NCBI GenBank assembly: GCA_017399405.1
Contig: JAFQCT010000015.1
Coordinates: 1 to 64,000 of the forward strand
DNA: 64,000 bases
Source of the DNA: Clostridia bacterium
GTDB lineage: Bacteria > Bacillota > Clostridia > Oscillospirales > Acutalibacteraceae
Reading direction: 5' to 3'
Shown here: piece after piece, positions 8,137 to 17,181 of the stretch
How the letters are laid out: the number at the start of each line of letters is the position of its first letter
Numbering within the stretch: position 1 is the first letter of the stretch
Program-made: the position numbers and the translations under genes
The notes under the pieces: model-generated
Told to the model about the DNA's origin: nothing
Seen by the model: the letters and a program-made list of their open reading frames with translations, nothing else
Databases searched by the model: none

Positions 8137-9192
8137 TTAACTGATTTTTCTAAAAACTGACGGAAAACGGTTTTTTATAATTGAAATCATTTTTGCAAAT
8201 GCAAGACAAAGAAAAACGCTTTTTGTCTTGTAAATATTTGCCATAATTCCTATATATTGGTTGCCATATAAATACGGTTCAAATCTCTTGTATCTTTCAC
8301 TATTGAATTCGTTTTTGAGGAATTCTTTTCTCTGTTTTCTGTTCATTCCCGAACGCTTGTCAAAGTTCCTTTCAAGTGCTGAAAACATATACCTTACATA
8401 TCTGAACGCGATAAAATTAAGATTTTCATCAGTCAACATATTCCAATATTTGAATTGGTCATATAATCGGTCAATTTTAACCATAATATCTTCAAAATAA
8501 GTAGGAATAAAACTACCTGTAGTACTGCCTGAATGTTTAATATAGTGATATGGTGCAATATCAAGAATAATACAACTATCAACATCCATAAAAAAGTCAA
8601 TATTGAAAATAATATCTTCATTGAATTTCATTTTTGGGAAGAATGCCCCTGTTGACCTTAAATACTCAACATCATACATTTTGTTACAAGGGTAGCCATA
8701 AAAATCTATTTCTTCAAGGTTCAAAACTTCATTTCTTACCTCTTGCTGAGTTTTAAGAGTTTTGGTTTCGTAATAGCAAACTGCATGGTTGCCTAACGGT
8801 TCGCCGTTTTCTGTAAAATATTCCTCAACCAATCCAAAAATAACTACTTTTGCAGGGTAATCAGTAACCGCTTCTGCAAGTTTTTGGAGCATATCGTCAT
8901 TAACATAGTCATCTGCATCAATAAAGCAAAGATATTTGCCCGCAACTACTTTCATAGCCTCATTTCTCGCGTTACCTGCACCACCATTCTGTGCAAGATG
9001 CAATACTTTTATTCTGCTATCTTTTTTTGCGTATTCGTCACAGATTGCACCGCTATTGTCAGGGGAACAGTCATCAACGAGTAAAAGTTCAAAATCTGTA
9101 AATGTCTGACGGAGTATAGACTCAATGCTCATTTTAAGATATTTTTCACTTTTATATACAGGCATAATTATACTGATATATGGGATTGGCAC
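8137..9192 (-). CDS. Family 2 glycosyltransferase
   Basis: About 351 residues. The GT-A fold starts at the N-terminus: ISIIMPVYKSEKYL, LLLVDDCSPDNSG (nucleotide-binding DD), GGAGNARNEA and the metal motif FIDADDY near residue 95. No membrane helices are needed. The ORF opens at GTG 9201, directly against its AAGAAGG site; the in-frame GTG at 9192 has the correct 8-base spacing and is the likelier start. It points away from the exporter genes next to it and is the first enzyme of the surface-polymer locus. The sugar donor is unknown. Confidence 0.85.
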   Translation of the reverse strand: MPIPYISIIMPVYKSEKYLKMSIESILRQTFTDFELLLVDDCSPDNSGAICDEYAKKDSRIKVLHLAQNGGAGNARNEAMKVVAGKYLCFIDADDYVNDDMLQKLAEAVTDYPAKVVIFGLVEEYFTENGEPLGNHAVCYYETKTLKTQQEVRNEVLNLEEIDFYGYPCNKMYDVEYLRSTGAFFPKMKFNEDIIFNIDFFMDVDSCIILDIAPYHYIKHSGSTTGSFIPTYFEDIMVKIDRLYDQFKYWNMLTDENLNFIAFRYVRYMFSALERNFDKRSGMNRKQRKEFLKNEFNSERYKRFEPYLYGNQYIGIMANIYKTKSVFLCLAFAKMISIIKNRFPSVFRKIS

Positions 9193-9265
9193 AAGTTTCA
9201 CCTTCTTTATTAAAATTATACTTCATAATAAAAAAAGTGTCAACAATACAACCTATTACAAACTG

Positions 9266-9304
9266 ATTACAACACTTGAAAAAGTTGTAATATAGTGATA
9301 TAAT
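9266..9304 (+). promoter_or_regulatory. Promoter of the polymer-export operon with flanking inverted repeat
   Basis: TTGAAA at 9276-9281, 17-base spacer, TATAAT at 9299-9304. An 8-bp perfect inverted repeat, ATTACAAC (9266-9273) and GTTGTAAT (9284-9291), brackets the -35 box and may be an operator. The start codon at 9347 follows about 35 bases after the expected transcript start. Confidence 0.7.
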
Positions 9305-9346
9305 CAATATCGTATATAACTATGCTCAAAGAAGGCGAGAGTTTTT

Positions 9347-10138
9347 ATGAAAAGATTTATAAACGACATTAAAAAATTCAAAAGTTATACGCTTTACGCA
9401 GCAAAATCAGGAATGAAAGCAGAAGTTGCAGGTTCATTTTTGAGTTGGATGTGGTGGATTTTAGACCCATTACTTTATATGCTTGTTTATTCATTTGTTG
9501 CAGTGTATGTTTTCGGCAGTCGTGAGCCATATTTTCCTGTTTTCGTTTTCATAGGTCTTAACACTTGGACCTTCTTCAGCAAAACTGTTAAAGCAGGTGT
9601 TAAGCTTGTTCAGGAAAAGAAGAGTATAGTAACAAAAGTTTATATTCCAAAGTTTATATTTATTCTTGAAAAAGAGACCATCTTTGGTATTAAAATGTTT
9701 GTTTCTTGTGCACTTACAGTTCTGTTTATGATTTTCTATCAGGTTCCTGTAAGTTGGAAAGCACTTTGGGTTATTCCTTTGTGGTTACTCTTATTTATGA
9801 TAACTTTTGCTTGCACAACAATCGTTACTCACTTTGGTGTTTTCGTTGAGGACCTTATGAATGTGCTTACAGTTGCACTTCAGTTAGGCTTCTATGTTTC
9901 AGGTATATTCTATTCAATCGAAACAAGAATTTTACCTAAGAGTGAACTTATTGGTAATCTTCTTATTCATTGTAATCCAATTGCACTTATTATGACAGAT
10001 ATGCGAAATGTATTGCTTTATGACGGTGAGCCTCATTATATTTCACTTGCAATCTGGGCAGTAATTTCAATTATTGTTTCAGCAATCGGTATAAGAACAA
10101 TCTATAAACACGAAAATACTTATGTTAAAGTAATATAA
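9347..10138 (+). CDS. ABC-2 polysaccharide/teichoic acid export permease (TagG-like)
   Basis: 263 residues with six hydrophobic helices, the usual size for the Wzm/TagG/RfbA permease family. The LLWILDP-type motif of the family is seen as WMWWILDPLLYMLVYSF near residue 43. With the ATPase encoded 16 bases downstream it should move a lipid-linked polymer across the membrane. The gene opens the operon that continues with the ATPase, a Stealth transferase and a TagF-like enzyme, which supports a phosphate-containing wall or capsule polymer as cargo. Confidence 0.85.
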   Translation: MKRFINDIKKFKSYTLYAAKSGMKAEVAGSFLSWMWWILDPLLYMLVYSFVAVYVFGSREPYFPVFVFIGLNTWTFFSKTVKAGVKLVQEKKSIVTKVYIPKFIFILEKETIFGIKMFVSCALTVLFMIFYQVPVSWKALWVIPLWLLLFMITFACTTIVTHFGVFVEDLMNVLTVALQLGFYVSGIFYSIETRILPKSELIGNLLIHCNPIALIMTDMRNVLLYDGEPHYISLAIWAVISIIVSAIGIRTIYKHENTYVKVI

Positions 10139-10154
10139 AAAGGAGGGACACAAA

Positions 10155-10886
10155 ATGAGCCAAACTGCAATTTCAGTAAAGAATGTAAAAATCAGATATC
10201 GTATGATGAACAAGGTTTCATTTTTCAGAGCGTTGGTATCTCGTTCAACATACTCAAAAACAAAATATTTTGAAGCAGTAAAAGGTGTGTCCTTCGAAGT
10301 TCCAAAAGGGCAGATTTTAGGTATTGTCGGCAAAAACGGTAGTGGTAAATCAACGCTTCTTCGTGCTATCGCAGGTATTTTCTCACCTGATGAGGGTGAA
10401 ATTGATTTGCACGGTAATACAATTTCACTTCTTTCAATTGGTGTAGGTTTCCAAAATGCACTTTCAGGTCGTGAAAATATCTACCTTTCAGGTATGCTTT
10501 TAGGTTTCTCCCGTGAGTTTATTGACGAAAAACTTGATGAAATCATTGAATTTTCAGAGTTAGGTGATTTCATTGACCGCCCTGTAAAATCATATTCAAG
10601 CGGTATGTATTCAAAACTCGCTTTCTCAATTACAGCAATTCTTGAAACTGATATTATGCTTATTGACGAAGTTTTATCAGTTGGTGACGCAAAGTTTAAG
10701 AAAAAGAGTTACGCAAAAATGAAAGAACTCATTTCTAATGAAGACAGAACAGTTTTGATTGTTTCTCACAGTTCAGATACAATTAAAAATCTTTGTGATA
10801 ATGTTCTCTGGATTCACGATGGCGAAATGAAAATGTATGGTACTACTGCGGAAGTTCTTCCAAAGTATGATGAATTTATGAAATAA
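10155..10886 (+). CDS. Polysaccharide/teichoic acid export ATPase (TagH/Wzt-like)
   Basis: 243 residues. Walker A is GIVGKNGSGKST near residue 60, the signature is the exporter-type SYSSGMYSKLAF near 147 and Walker B is IMLIDEVLSVGD near 170, followed by the H-loop VSHS. The SSGM signature and the EVLSVGD segment are typical of Wzt/TagH/RfbB ATPases. It ends just after the nucleotide-binding domain and lacks the C-terminal carbohydrate-binding domain found in some Wzt proteins. The ribosome site is AGGAGGG. Confidence 0.9.
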   Translation: MSQTAISVKNVKIRYRMMNKVSFFRALVSRSTYSKTKYFEAVKGVSFEVPKGQILGIVGKNGSGKSTLLRAIAGIFSPDEGEIDLHGNTISLLSIGVGFQNALSGRENIYLSGMLLGFSREFIDEKLDEIIEFSELGDFIDRPVKSYSSGMYSKLAFSITAILETDIMLIDEVLSVGDAKFKKKSYAKMKELISNEDRTVLIVSHSSDTIKNLCDNVLWIHDGEMKMYGTTAEVLPKYDEFMK

Positions 10887-10888
10887 TT

Positions 10889-11890
10889 ATGAGTAATAAA
10901 CCAATAGATTTTGTAATAATCTGGGTTGATGGTGCTGACCCGGAATGGCGAAAAGAAAAAGCACAATATGACGGTAGCGTTGTTACAACCGCTAACAGTG
11001 AAGTAAGATACAGAGATTGGGATAATCTTCAGTACTGGTTTAGAGCAGTTGAAAAATATGCACCTTGGGTTAATAAAATCCATTTTGTAACTTGGGGGCA
11101 TTTACCACCTTGGCTTGATACAACAAATCCGAAACTTAATATTGTGAATCATAAAGATTATATCCCCAAAGAGTATCTTCCAACATTCAGTTCACATACT
11201 ATTGAACTTAACTTGCACAGAATTGAAGGCTTGGCTGAACAGTTTGTGTATTTTAATGATGATATGTTCTTGAATAAGCCTGTTTCACCTGAAGATTTCT
11301 TCAAAGACGGTCTTCCTTGTGATACTGCGGCAGTTCATTGTATTTATTTTGCAAACGATAGTGCAGGCTTTTTTCACGGTGCTGATATTGAGGTTATCAA
11401 CGATAATTTCAATAAAATGCAGTGCATGAAACGAGATTTCAAAAAGTGGTTCAATCTTAAAAATGGTTGGAAGAATGTTATGCGAACAGCACTTCTTATG
11501 CCTTGGCCATGGTTTCCGGGAATGTATTGCCATCACACCCCGTCATGTTTCTTGAAATCCACATTTGAAAAAGTATGGGACAAGGCTTATGACACGCTTC
11601 ACGAAACTTGCCTTAATAGATTTAGAAAAAAAGGCGATGTTAATCAGTGGGTAATGAAGTATTGGCAATTGGCAGAGGGTAATTTTGCTGTAAGAGACGC
11701 TTCTTTTGCACAATGTTATCATATTGATAATGAAATGTTCAAAGAACTTTGCAAAGAGATTGAACAAAAAACACATTCTATGATTTGCATTAACGATACT
11801 GTTAACACAGAAGATTTTGAAGAAAAGAAACAGGCTGTGATTTCAGTTTTTGATAAAACATTGCCTGAAAAATCAACTTATGAAAAATAA
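10889..11890 (+). CDS. Stealth-family sugar-phosphate transferase
   Basis: 333 residues with the conserved Stealth regions in order: CR1 PIDFVIIWVDGADPEW (residues 4-19), CR2 RYRDWDNLQYWFRAVEKYAP with HFVTWGHLPPWL, CR3 SSHTIELNLHRIEGLAEQF then FNDDMFL, and a divergent CR4 near residue 210 (YCHHTPSCFLKS). Stealth enzymes transfer sugar-1-phosphate to build phosphodiester-linked capsular or wall glycans. It begins 2 bases after the ATPase stop, so it is the third gene of the export operon. Confidence 0.88.
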   Translation: MSNKPIDFVIIWVDGADPEWRKEKAQYDGSVVTTANSEVRYRDWDNLQYWFRAVEKYAPWVNKIHFVTWGHLPPWLDTTNPKLNIVNHKDYIPKEYLPTFSSHTIELNLHRIEGLAEQFVYFNDDMFLNKPVSPEDFFKDGLPCDTAAVHCIYFANDSAGFFHGADIEVINDNFNKMQCMKRDFKKWFNLKNGWKNVMRTALLMPWPWFPGMYCHHTPSCFLKSTFEKVWDKAYDTLHETCLNRFRKKGDVNQWVMKYWQLAEGNFAVRDASFAQCYHIDNEMFKELCKEIEQKTHSMICINDTVNTEDFEEKKQAVISVFDKTLPEKSTYEK

Positions 11891-11903
11891 CGAGGGTGTT
11901 AAA

Positions 11904-14180
11904 ATGAAGAAAAATTTTGTTTGGCTTATGGGCGAAAATGTAGGTAATACAGCCAACAATAATTCATTCTATTTCTGGAAGCATACCGTTTCTGTAAAAG
12001 ATGATATTGATAAATACTTTGTTATGGAAAAAAATCATAACAATCAGGATGTTTACGAGTCGTTGTCTTCAGAAGAAAAGAAATTTGTAATTTGGAAAAA
12101 CAGTATAAAGCATTTTGAAATATATTTTACGGCTGATATGTTTTTTGTATCATTAAGTTACAAGGATATTTTACCGGATAAGCTTTTAGGAAAATCCCTT
12201 AATTTTCTCATAACCAAACCGTTGATTTATCTTCAGCACGGAACATTAGGAATTAAAGCCGTAGGTTACAATGGTGATGCATATAATAACAATATGTTCC
12301 GCTTTATATATTACAATAAAAATATTAAAGACATCTTCAAAGAAACTAATAATTTTAGGGATTATCAGCTTTATTATGGAGTTTATCCACCAAGATATAC
12401 TGAACTTGTTAAGCGTCATTTTGAATATGCCAAAACAAAAGGTGAGGGGAAGAAAATTTTATGGTTCCCAACATGGAGAGAGTATTTTGGCGATAATTAC
12501 AAAACTGAAATTTTGTTGTTGCAAATGAAAAAAGTTCTGGGCAACGATGAGTTGTCAGAATACCTTGACAAAACATCATCAACATTTACTGTTTGCCTTC
12601 ACCAATTCTTTGATGAAGAAAAAATTGCATACCTTAAAGAAAATGTAAAGACAGATAGAATTAAACTTATTCATGCAAAAAATGTTGATGTGCTTGATGA
12701 ACTTGCATCTAATGATGTTCTTATTACTGACTATTCATCAGTTGGATTTGATTTTACAACACTCAATAAGCCTGTAATTCTATATCAACCTGATTTAGAA
12801 ACTTATCTTGAAGGCAGAGATTTATATTGCACAATTGATGAACTCAAAGAAGCATCAATTTCAAAATCAAGGGAATTGATTGAAACAATTGTAAATGAAA
12901 CCTATGGAATCAATGATTTCTTTAGGTCTCGTTTGCCTGAAAAATTTGATTATGATTATATTATGAGCGGTGGTCACATTGACCGCATGTATAATGAGTT
13001 TGCTGAAATTCAACGCAACAAGATTACTTTTATCGGTTATGATTTTCATGGTATTGGTGGAACTGTTTTTGCAACTCGTTCTTTGGCAGAAGCTTTGCTT
13101 GAAAAGAATTATATGGTGCAATTGATTTCGCTTAAGGCTGCAGGTAAGGGCGAAGGAATGCCTTATGGGGTGCAACTTTCTCCAATTTATGTTGATGGTA
13201 TGCGAACAAAAGTTGAAATTGCCAAAAGGCTTATTCCACCTGTGAAATGCCTTTATGGTAACATTAATTATGATTGTTCCAAACATCACTTGCGACCTTA
13301 TGCAAATCTGGCTTTGAAGCATATGTTGAAGAATACAAAAAGCAAAACAGTGGTTTCAACAAGAGAGTCACTTCATCTTTATCTTAATGATGAGTTATCA
13401 GAATATGTTGAAAATAAAATCTGCTTTTTCCACTGTGCTGCTAGTGCGGTGTATGATTTGTATCCTGAGGCTATGAAACGTATAGTTAAGCAAAAAATTG
13501 AAAAGGCAGTTTTCGTTACAGAAGAAAGCCGACAGGCTTACTTGAACGATTTGAATTATGATAATTATAAAGAGTGTCTTGTTTTAGGTAATGCTCTTGA
13601 AATTAGCAGAAGCATTGAAAGAGATGAAATTACAATACCAGAAAATAAAGATGGAAAAACAACTTTTAATGGTATGTATCTTGTCCGTCTTAGCCCAGAG
13701 AGAAAAGATGACTTGAATAATCTTATAGGATTTGCAAAGTATTTGAAAGAAAAACAGATTACGGATATTACAATAAATGTTTATGGCAATGGGTTTTATC
13801 GCAATGAGTTTCTTGAAATTATTAGAGCTGAATCTCTTGAAGATTATATAATTTATCAGGGTGAAACAAATAACCCTAAAAACGAGATGCAAAAGTATGA
13901 TGCTGTTGTTGACTTTACCCTTAAACATTCTTTTGGTATGCCTTATGTTGAAGCCATATTGAATGGCAAAATGCTCTATTGTACAGATAATATTGCTTCT
14001 CGCGAAGTGTTAAATGGAATTGACGGATGCATCTATTATTCTTATGAAGATTTGGTGGATAAAATTAAAAATCACGCAAAAATCACAGTTTTGCAACTCA
14101 AATCGAATTATGATAAAATCAGTGCAACATTTTCAAGGGAAGTTGTGGCAGATAAATTTATAAACTTTATTGAAAAATAA
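11904..14180 (+). CDS. TagF-like CDP-glycerol transferase fused to a GT4 glycosyltransferase
   Basis: About 758 residues from ATG 11904 (CGAGGG ribosome site); the ORF opens 54 bases earlier inside the Stealth gene. Residues 1-360 resemble TagF/TarF poly(glycerol phosphate) polymerases: LQHGTLG near 109, WFPTWREYFG near 185 and the LITDYSSVGFDF active-site region near 270. From about 372 (KITFIGYDFHGIGGT) the rest is GT-B, GT4-like: an RLSPERKDDLNNL segment near 594 and FGMPYVEAILNGK near 678. The fusion suggests one protein adds both a glycerol- or ribitol-phosphate unit and a sugar to the exported polymer. Confidence 0.8.
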   Translation: MKKNFVWLMGENVGNTANNNSFYFWKHTVSVKDDIDKYFVMEKNHNNQDVYESLSSEEKKFVIWKNSIKHFEIYFTADMFFVSLSYKDILPDKLLGKSLNFLITKPLIYLQHGTLGIKAVGYNGDAYNNNMFRFIYYNKNIKDIFKETNNFRDYQLYYGVYPPRYTELVKRHFEYAKTKGEGKKILWFPTWREYFGDNYKTEILLLQMKKVLGNDELSEYLDKTSSTFTVCLHQFFDEEKIAYLKENVKTDRIKLIHAKNVDVLDELASNDVLITDYSSVGFDFTTLNKPVILYQPDLETYLEGRDLYCTIDELKEASISKSRELIETIVNETYGINDFFRSRLPEKFDYDYIMSGGHIDRMYNEFAEIQRNKITFIGYDFHGIGGTVFATRSLAEALLEKNYMVQLISLKAAGKGEGMPYGVQLSPIYVDGMRTKVEIAKRLIPPVKCLYGNINYDCSKHHLRPYANLALKHMLKNTKSKTVVSTRESLHLYLNDELSEYVENKICFFHCAASAVYDLYPEAMKRIVKQKIEKAVFVTEESRQAYLNDLNYDNYKECLVLGNALEISRSIERDEITIPENKDGKTTFNGMYLVRLSPERKDDLNNLIGFAKYLKEKQITDITINVYGNGFYRNEFLEIIRAESLEDYIIYQGETNNPKNEMQKYDAVVDFTLKHSFGMPYVEAILNGKMLYCTDNIASREVLNGIDGCIYYSYEDLVDKIKNHAKITVLQLKSNYDKISATFSREVVADKFINFIEK

Positions 14181-14209
14181 AAAATGACGAGCATATTGCT
14201 CGTCATTTT
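14181..14209. terminator. Bidirectional terminator between convergent polymer genes
   Basis: Twelve-base-pair stem AAAATGACGAGC and its complement with a 5-base loop; T runs follow on both strands. Confidence 0.85.
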
Positions 14210-14218
14210 TTGTTGATT

Positions 14219-16891
14219 TTATAAGTTTGCATCGAGTTCCATAATTTTATTATAGATACGTTGACTGTTATTTTTATCATCAAAGGCGAAGAATGTATCA
14301 ATTCGATGACGATATTCTTCTTTTAATTGACAATCGTTTTCCATGTATTCAATAAGACGTTCAATTGTATCTTCTAAGTTATACTCAACTTCACCAAAAC
14401 CATCTTTTTCGTAGTCAAAGTAACCTTCGGCATAATGATTTGTATCAAAATGTGCATAAATAACAGGCTTTCTGAGGTAACCCATGTCAAACGCAACTGA
14501 AGAATAGTCTGTTAAAATCAATGAGCTTTCTGCAAAAACATCTCGATAAACTGCATCTGCCTTAAGAATGTTTACTTCCGGACGGATGTTAAAGTGATGC
14601 AAGTGCACGAACATTGTAGGGTGTATAAGAAATTGTAATTCAAATCCACATTTTTTAGCTACTGAATGTAATTTTTCAGAGTTAAGAAGAGAGTTGTAAA
14701 ATACATAGAAATCACTTTCTTCAAATCCTGGCAACAAGTTGTATTGTGATGTCATAGCATCATAAGCGCCAAACAATTTTCTGCGCCATGTAGGCATAAC
14801 TGTGATTTTTCTTTTCTTGTTATCATATAAACGGTCATATCGTGGCATACCGGTCAATATGACCTGTTTTTCATTATAACCGTAATTGTAATAAAGAATA
14901 GAATCATATTCAGCTTTGGTTGATGTAACAAAAAGTGAGAAGTTTTTGTTTTCTCTGTTCAAAGCCATAGAAACATCATCTTTTGTAATGCCGTGTTGTA
15001 AAAACACAATATCATTATCTTGTGAAAGATTGCTGTAATATGGTTGAAATTTACCGAAAGGTGATGAGATTTCGTTGTGGCTGTATGCGGAAATAGTGTG
15101 CTTTGCCAAAAGATGTATGATTTTGTGCCACCATGACATGTACGGAACCACAGGTCCTAATTTTTTCAGACGTTTATAATCTACAGAATCTTTGCTGATA
15201 GCAAAAACAGGATAGCAGTTGGCCTTTTTCTTGTTTTTCAAACAATACATAAAGAATGCTTCACCGTTATCGTCTGCACGGTCTGCCTTATCAGCAATCA
15301 ACCAGATGTTTTTAGGAACAAAAGGACGCATTATATGTGTGAAAATTCTGGCAAAAACTGCTTTAATTAATGGCTTTTGTTTGGTTTTCAATAAATCGGC
15401 AAGATATAATAATTCGCGGAATGCTACTTTTAATTTATTCTTTTTAGTTACTTTTATTTCGTTGATTTCAGGTGTAAGCATATAACCGTGTTTATAATAA
15501 TATGAATGGTCAACTGCTCTGTTTATAGGACTGAATTTGCCATAAGAAATCGACTGAAGTATAACATCAAATTCGTCACATTTTAATCCAAAAGCAATGT
15601 TAAAATCATCGGTATCGTCTAATGGAATAGTGATAGAAAAATGTTTGCGGACACCAGTTGTCTCGCCAACGCTATAAAAATTAGTATTTCTTTCAATAGT
15701 ATTGAAAGAATACTTGTTATTAACTTTTGCGTAAAATGTAGTTGGACAATCATCTTCAATATAAGCTATATACCAACCATTAATCTCTATAGAGTCTTTA
15801 TGAACATCAATAAAATTAATATAAGTCTGAGCGTTTTCAAAAGCGAAAAGAACTTGATTGCAAAACACACATACTTTTTTCTTGTCATAGAGACTTCTGC
15901 CTATGTTTATTTTTTCTTCAGGGTGTTTGCATCTTAAAACGAACATTTTTTGTTCAGTATTAAGATTCAATTGTTCCATAATGACATCATCATCTATTTT
16001 GTTAATGAGAGAAAATAATTTGGTTTTATAATAGTCATATTCATCATCGCTAAGTATTCCTTCAGGAACATTTGATTGTCTGAATTTCCATTGAAGGTCG
16101 TGCATGACATTAAATTGGGCAAATTTTGGAATGTATCCAAATTTTTCTTCACAATACAACAAAGAATGTTCGCTGAAATGCTCTAACATAGGAATAAACC
16201 AAGCGTATGTTTTTCCGCTTGTTTGAATAGCAGATGATGCGCCTACTGAACCGCGTTGGCGATACAGATATCTTGCTTCAGCAAGTACGCCCATCTTTTG
16301 CTTTTCGGCTAAAATCTTAATTATCAATTGTGCATCTTCTGCATATTTCAAAACAGGGTCAAATTGTAAATTTGCAAAGCATTCTGATTTAGAAAAGCAA
16401 CTTGCCAATGAAAGTTGAGGCTTATTCCATTCTTTTTTCAGGTCTATAACGCGAGTGCCTTCAACGAATTTAATATTAAGCGGGTGCCCACCTCTTTTAG
16501 CTCCGAAATATACCAATGGGATTGAGACAAGGTCAACTTCGTCACCATATTTTTCAAAAAACTCACAAACAAGTCGAATTGTATTCGGAGAAAGCTTATC
16601 GTCTGAATCAAGGAAGTTTACATATTTACCTTGAACATATTTTAATCCTTCGTTTCTTGCTGTGGATACACCGCCGTTTTCTTTATGAATAACTACAATA
16701 TTGTCGTTATATTTTTTTGCATATTCATCGCAAATTGCACCACTGCCATCAGGGGAACCATCGTCAACTAAAATTAGCTGAATATTTTCAAATCCGATAT
16801 CTTGTTCTATAATGCTCTCAATAGCATCCTCTAGATAATCTTCAACATTGTAGATAGCCATAACTATTGAGACGAGATACTTATTTTCCAT
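14219..16891 (-). CDS. GT2 glycosyltransferase fused to TagF-like CDP-glycerol transferase
   Basis: About 890 residues from the ATG at 16891 (MENKYLVSIVMAIYN), preceded by GGAG at a rather long 12-base spacing; an ATG 9 bases upstream is also possible, and the open frame continues to 17014. The N-terminal GT2 domain shows LILVDDGSPDGSG, NGGVSTARNEG and FLDSDD. A middle region of about 200 residues resembles nothing I recognise. The C-terminal half is TagF-like: VFLQHGITKDDV near 630, TVMPTWRRKLFG near 705 and LILTDYSSVAFDM near 795. The domain order is the reverse of the fusion at 11904-14180. It probably adds glycerol phosphate and sugar residues to the same polymer. Confidence 0.82.
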   Translation of the reverse strand: MENKYLVSIVMAIYNVEDYLEDAIESIIEQDIGFENIQLILVDDGSPDGSGAICDEYAKKYNDNIVVIHKENGGVSTARNEGLKYVQGKYVNFLDSDDKLSPNTIRLVCEFFEKYGDEVDLVSIPLVYFGAKRGGHPLNIKFVEGTRVIDLKKEWNKPQLSLASCFSKSECFANLQFDPVLKYAEDAQLIIKILAEKQKMGVLAEARYLYRQRGSVGASSAIQTSGKTYAWFIPMLEHFSEHSLLYCEEKFGYIPKFAQFNVMHDLQWKFRQSNVPEGILSDDEYDYYKTKLFSLINKIDDDVIMEQLNLNTEQKMFVLRCKHPEEKINIGRSLYDKKKVCVFCNQVLFAFENAQTYINFIDVHKDSIEINGWYIAYIEDDCPTTFYAKVNNKYSFNTIERNTNFYSVGETTGVRKHFSITIPLDDTDDFNIAFGLKCDEFDVILQSISYGKFSPINRAVDHSYYYKHGYMLTPEINEIKVTKKNKLKVAFRELLYLADLLKTKQKPLIKAVFARIFTHIMRPFVPKNIWLIADKADRADDNGEAFFMYCLKNKKKANCYPVFAISKDSVDYKRLKKLGPVVPYMSWWHKIIHLLAKHTISAYSHNEISSPFGKFQPYYSNLSQDNDIVFLQHGITKDDVSMALNRENKNFSLFVTSTKAEYDSILYYNYGYNEKQVILTGMPRYDRLYDNKKRKITVMPTWRRKLFGAYDAMTSQYNLLPGFEESDFYVFYNSLLNSEKLHSVAKKCGFELQFLIHPTMFVHLHHFNIRPEVNILKADAVYRDVFAESSLILTDYSSVAFDMGYLRKPVIYAHFDTNHYAEGYFDYEKDGFGEVEYNLEDTIERLIEYMENDCQLKEEYRHRIDTFFAFDDKNNSQRIYNKIMELDANL

Positions 16892-17107
16892 AGTTAACAT
16901 CAACTCCATTGATATTAAGTAAGTTTTATGTAGCAACATAAAATGAAAGTTTATATTTCTACAAAAATCAAACTTCTTCTGTTTAATTATCACACTTATA
17001 AAGCAGTTTGTCAAGGTTATTTTGTATTAAAGAGCGCCTTGAAAATAATACGAAATAAGGTAAAGTTTATTGAATTAATAACTAAATACGAAGTTTAACC
17101 TTTTATA

Positions 17108-17136
17108 TTGATTTATATAATATTTTCGGTTATAAT
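17108..17136 (+). promoter_or_regulatory. Promoter of the serine ammonia-lyase gene
   Basis: TTGATT at 17108-17113, 17-base spacer, TATAAT at 17131-17136. The rest of the AT-rich gap from 16892 shows no other feature. Confidence 0.65.
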
Positions 17137-17181
17137 TAGGCATAGGGAAATGGCATTTCTAACATAATAAAGGTGTTATTT

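Noticed and set aside
12867-13322. Minus-strand open frame of 151 codons inside the TagF-GT4 gene
   Set aside because: The plus-strand frame is a continuous recognisable protein; the opposite frame has no ribosome site or family features.
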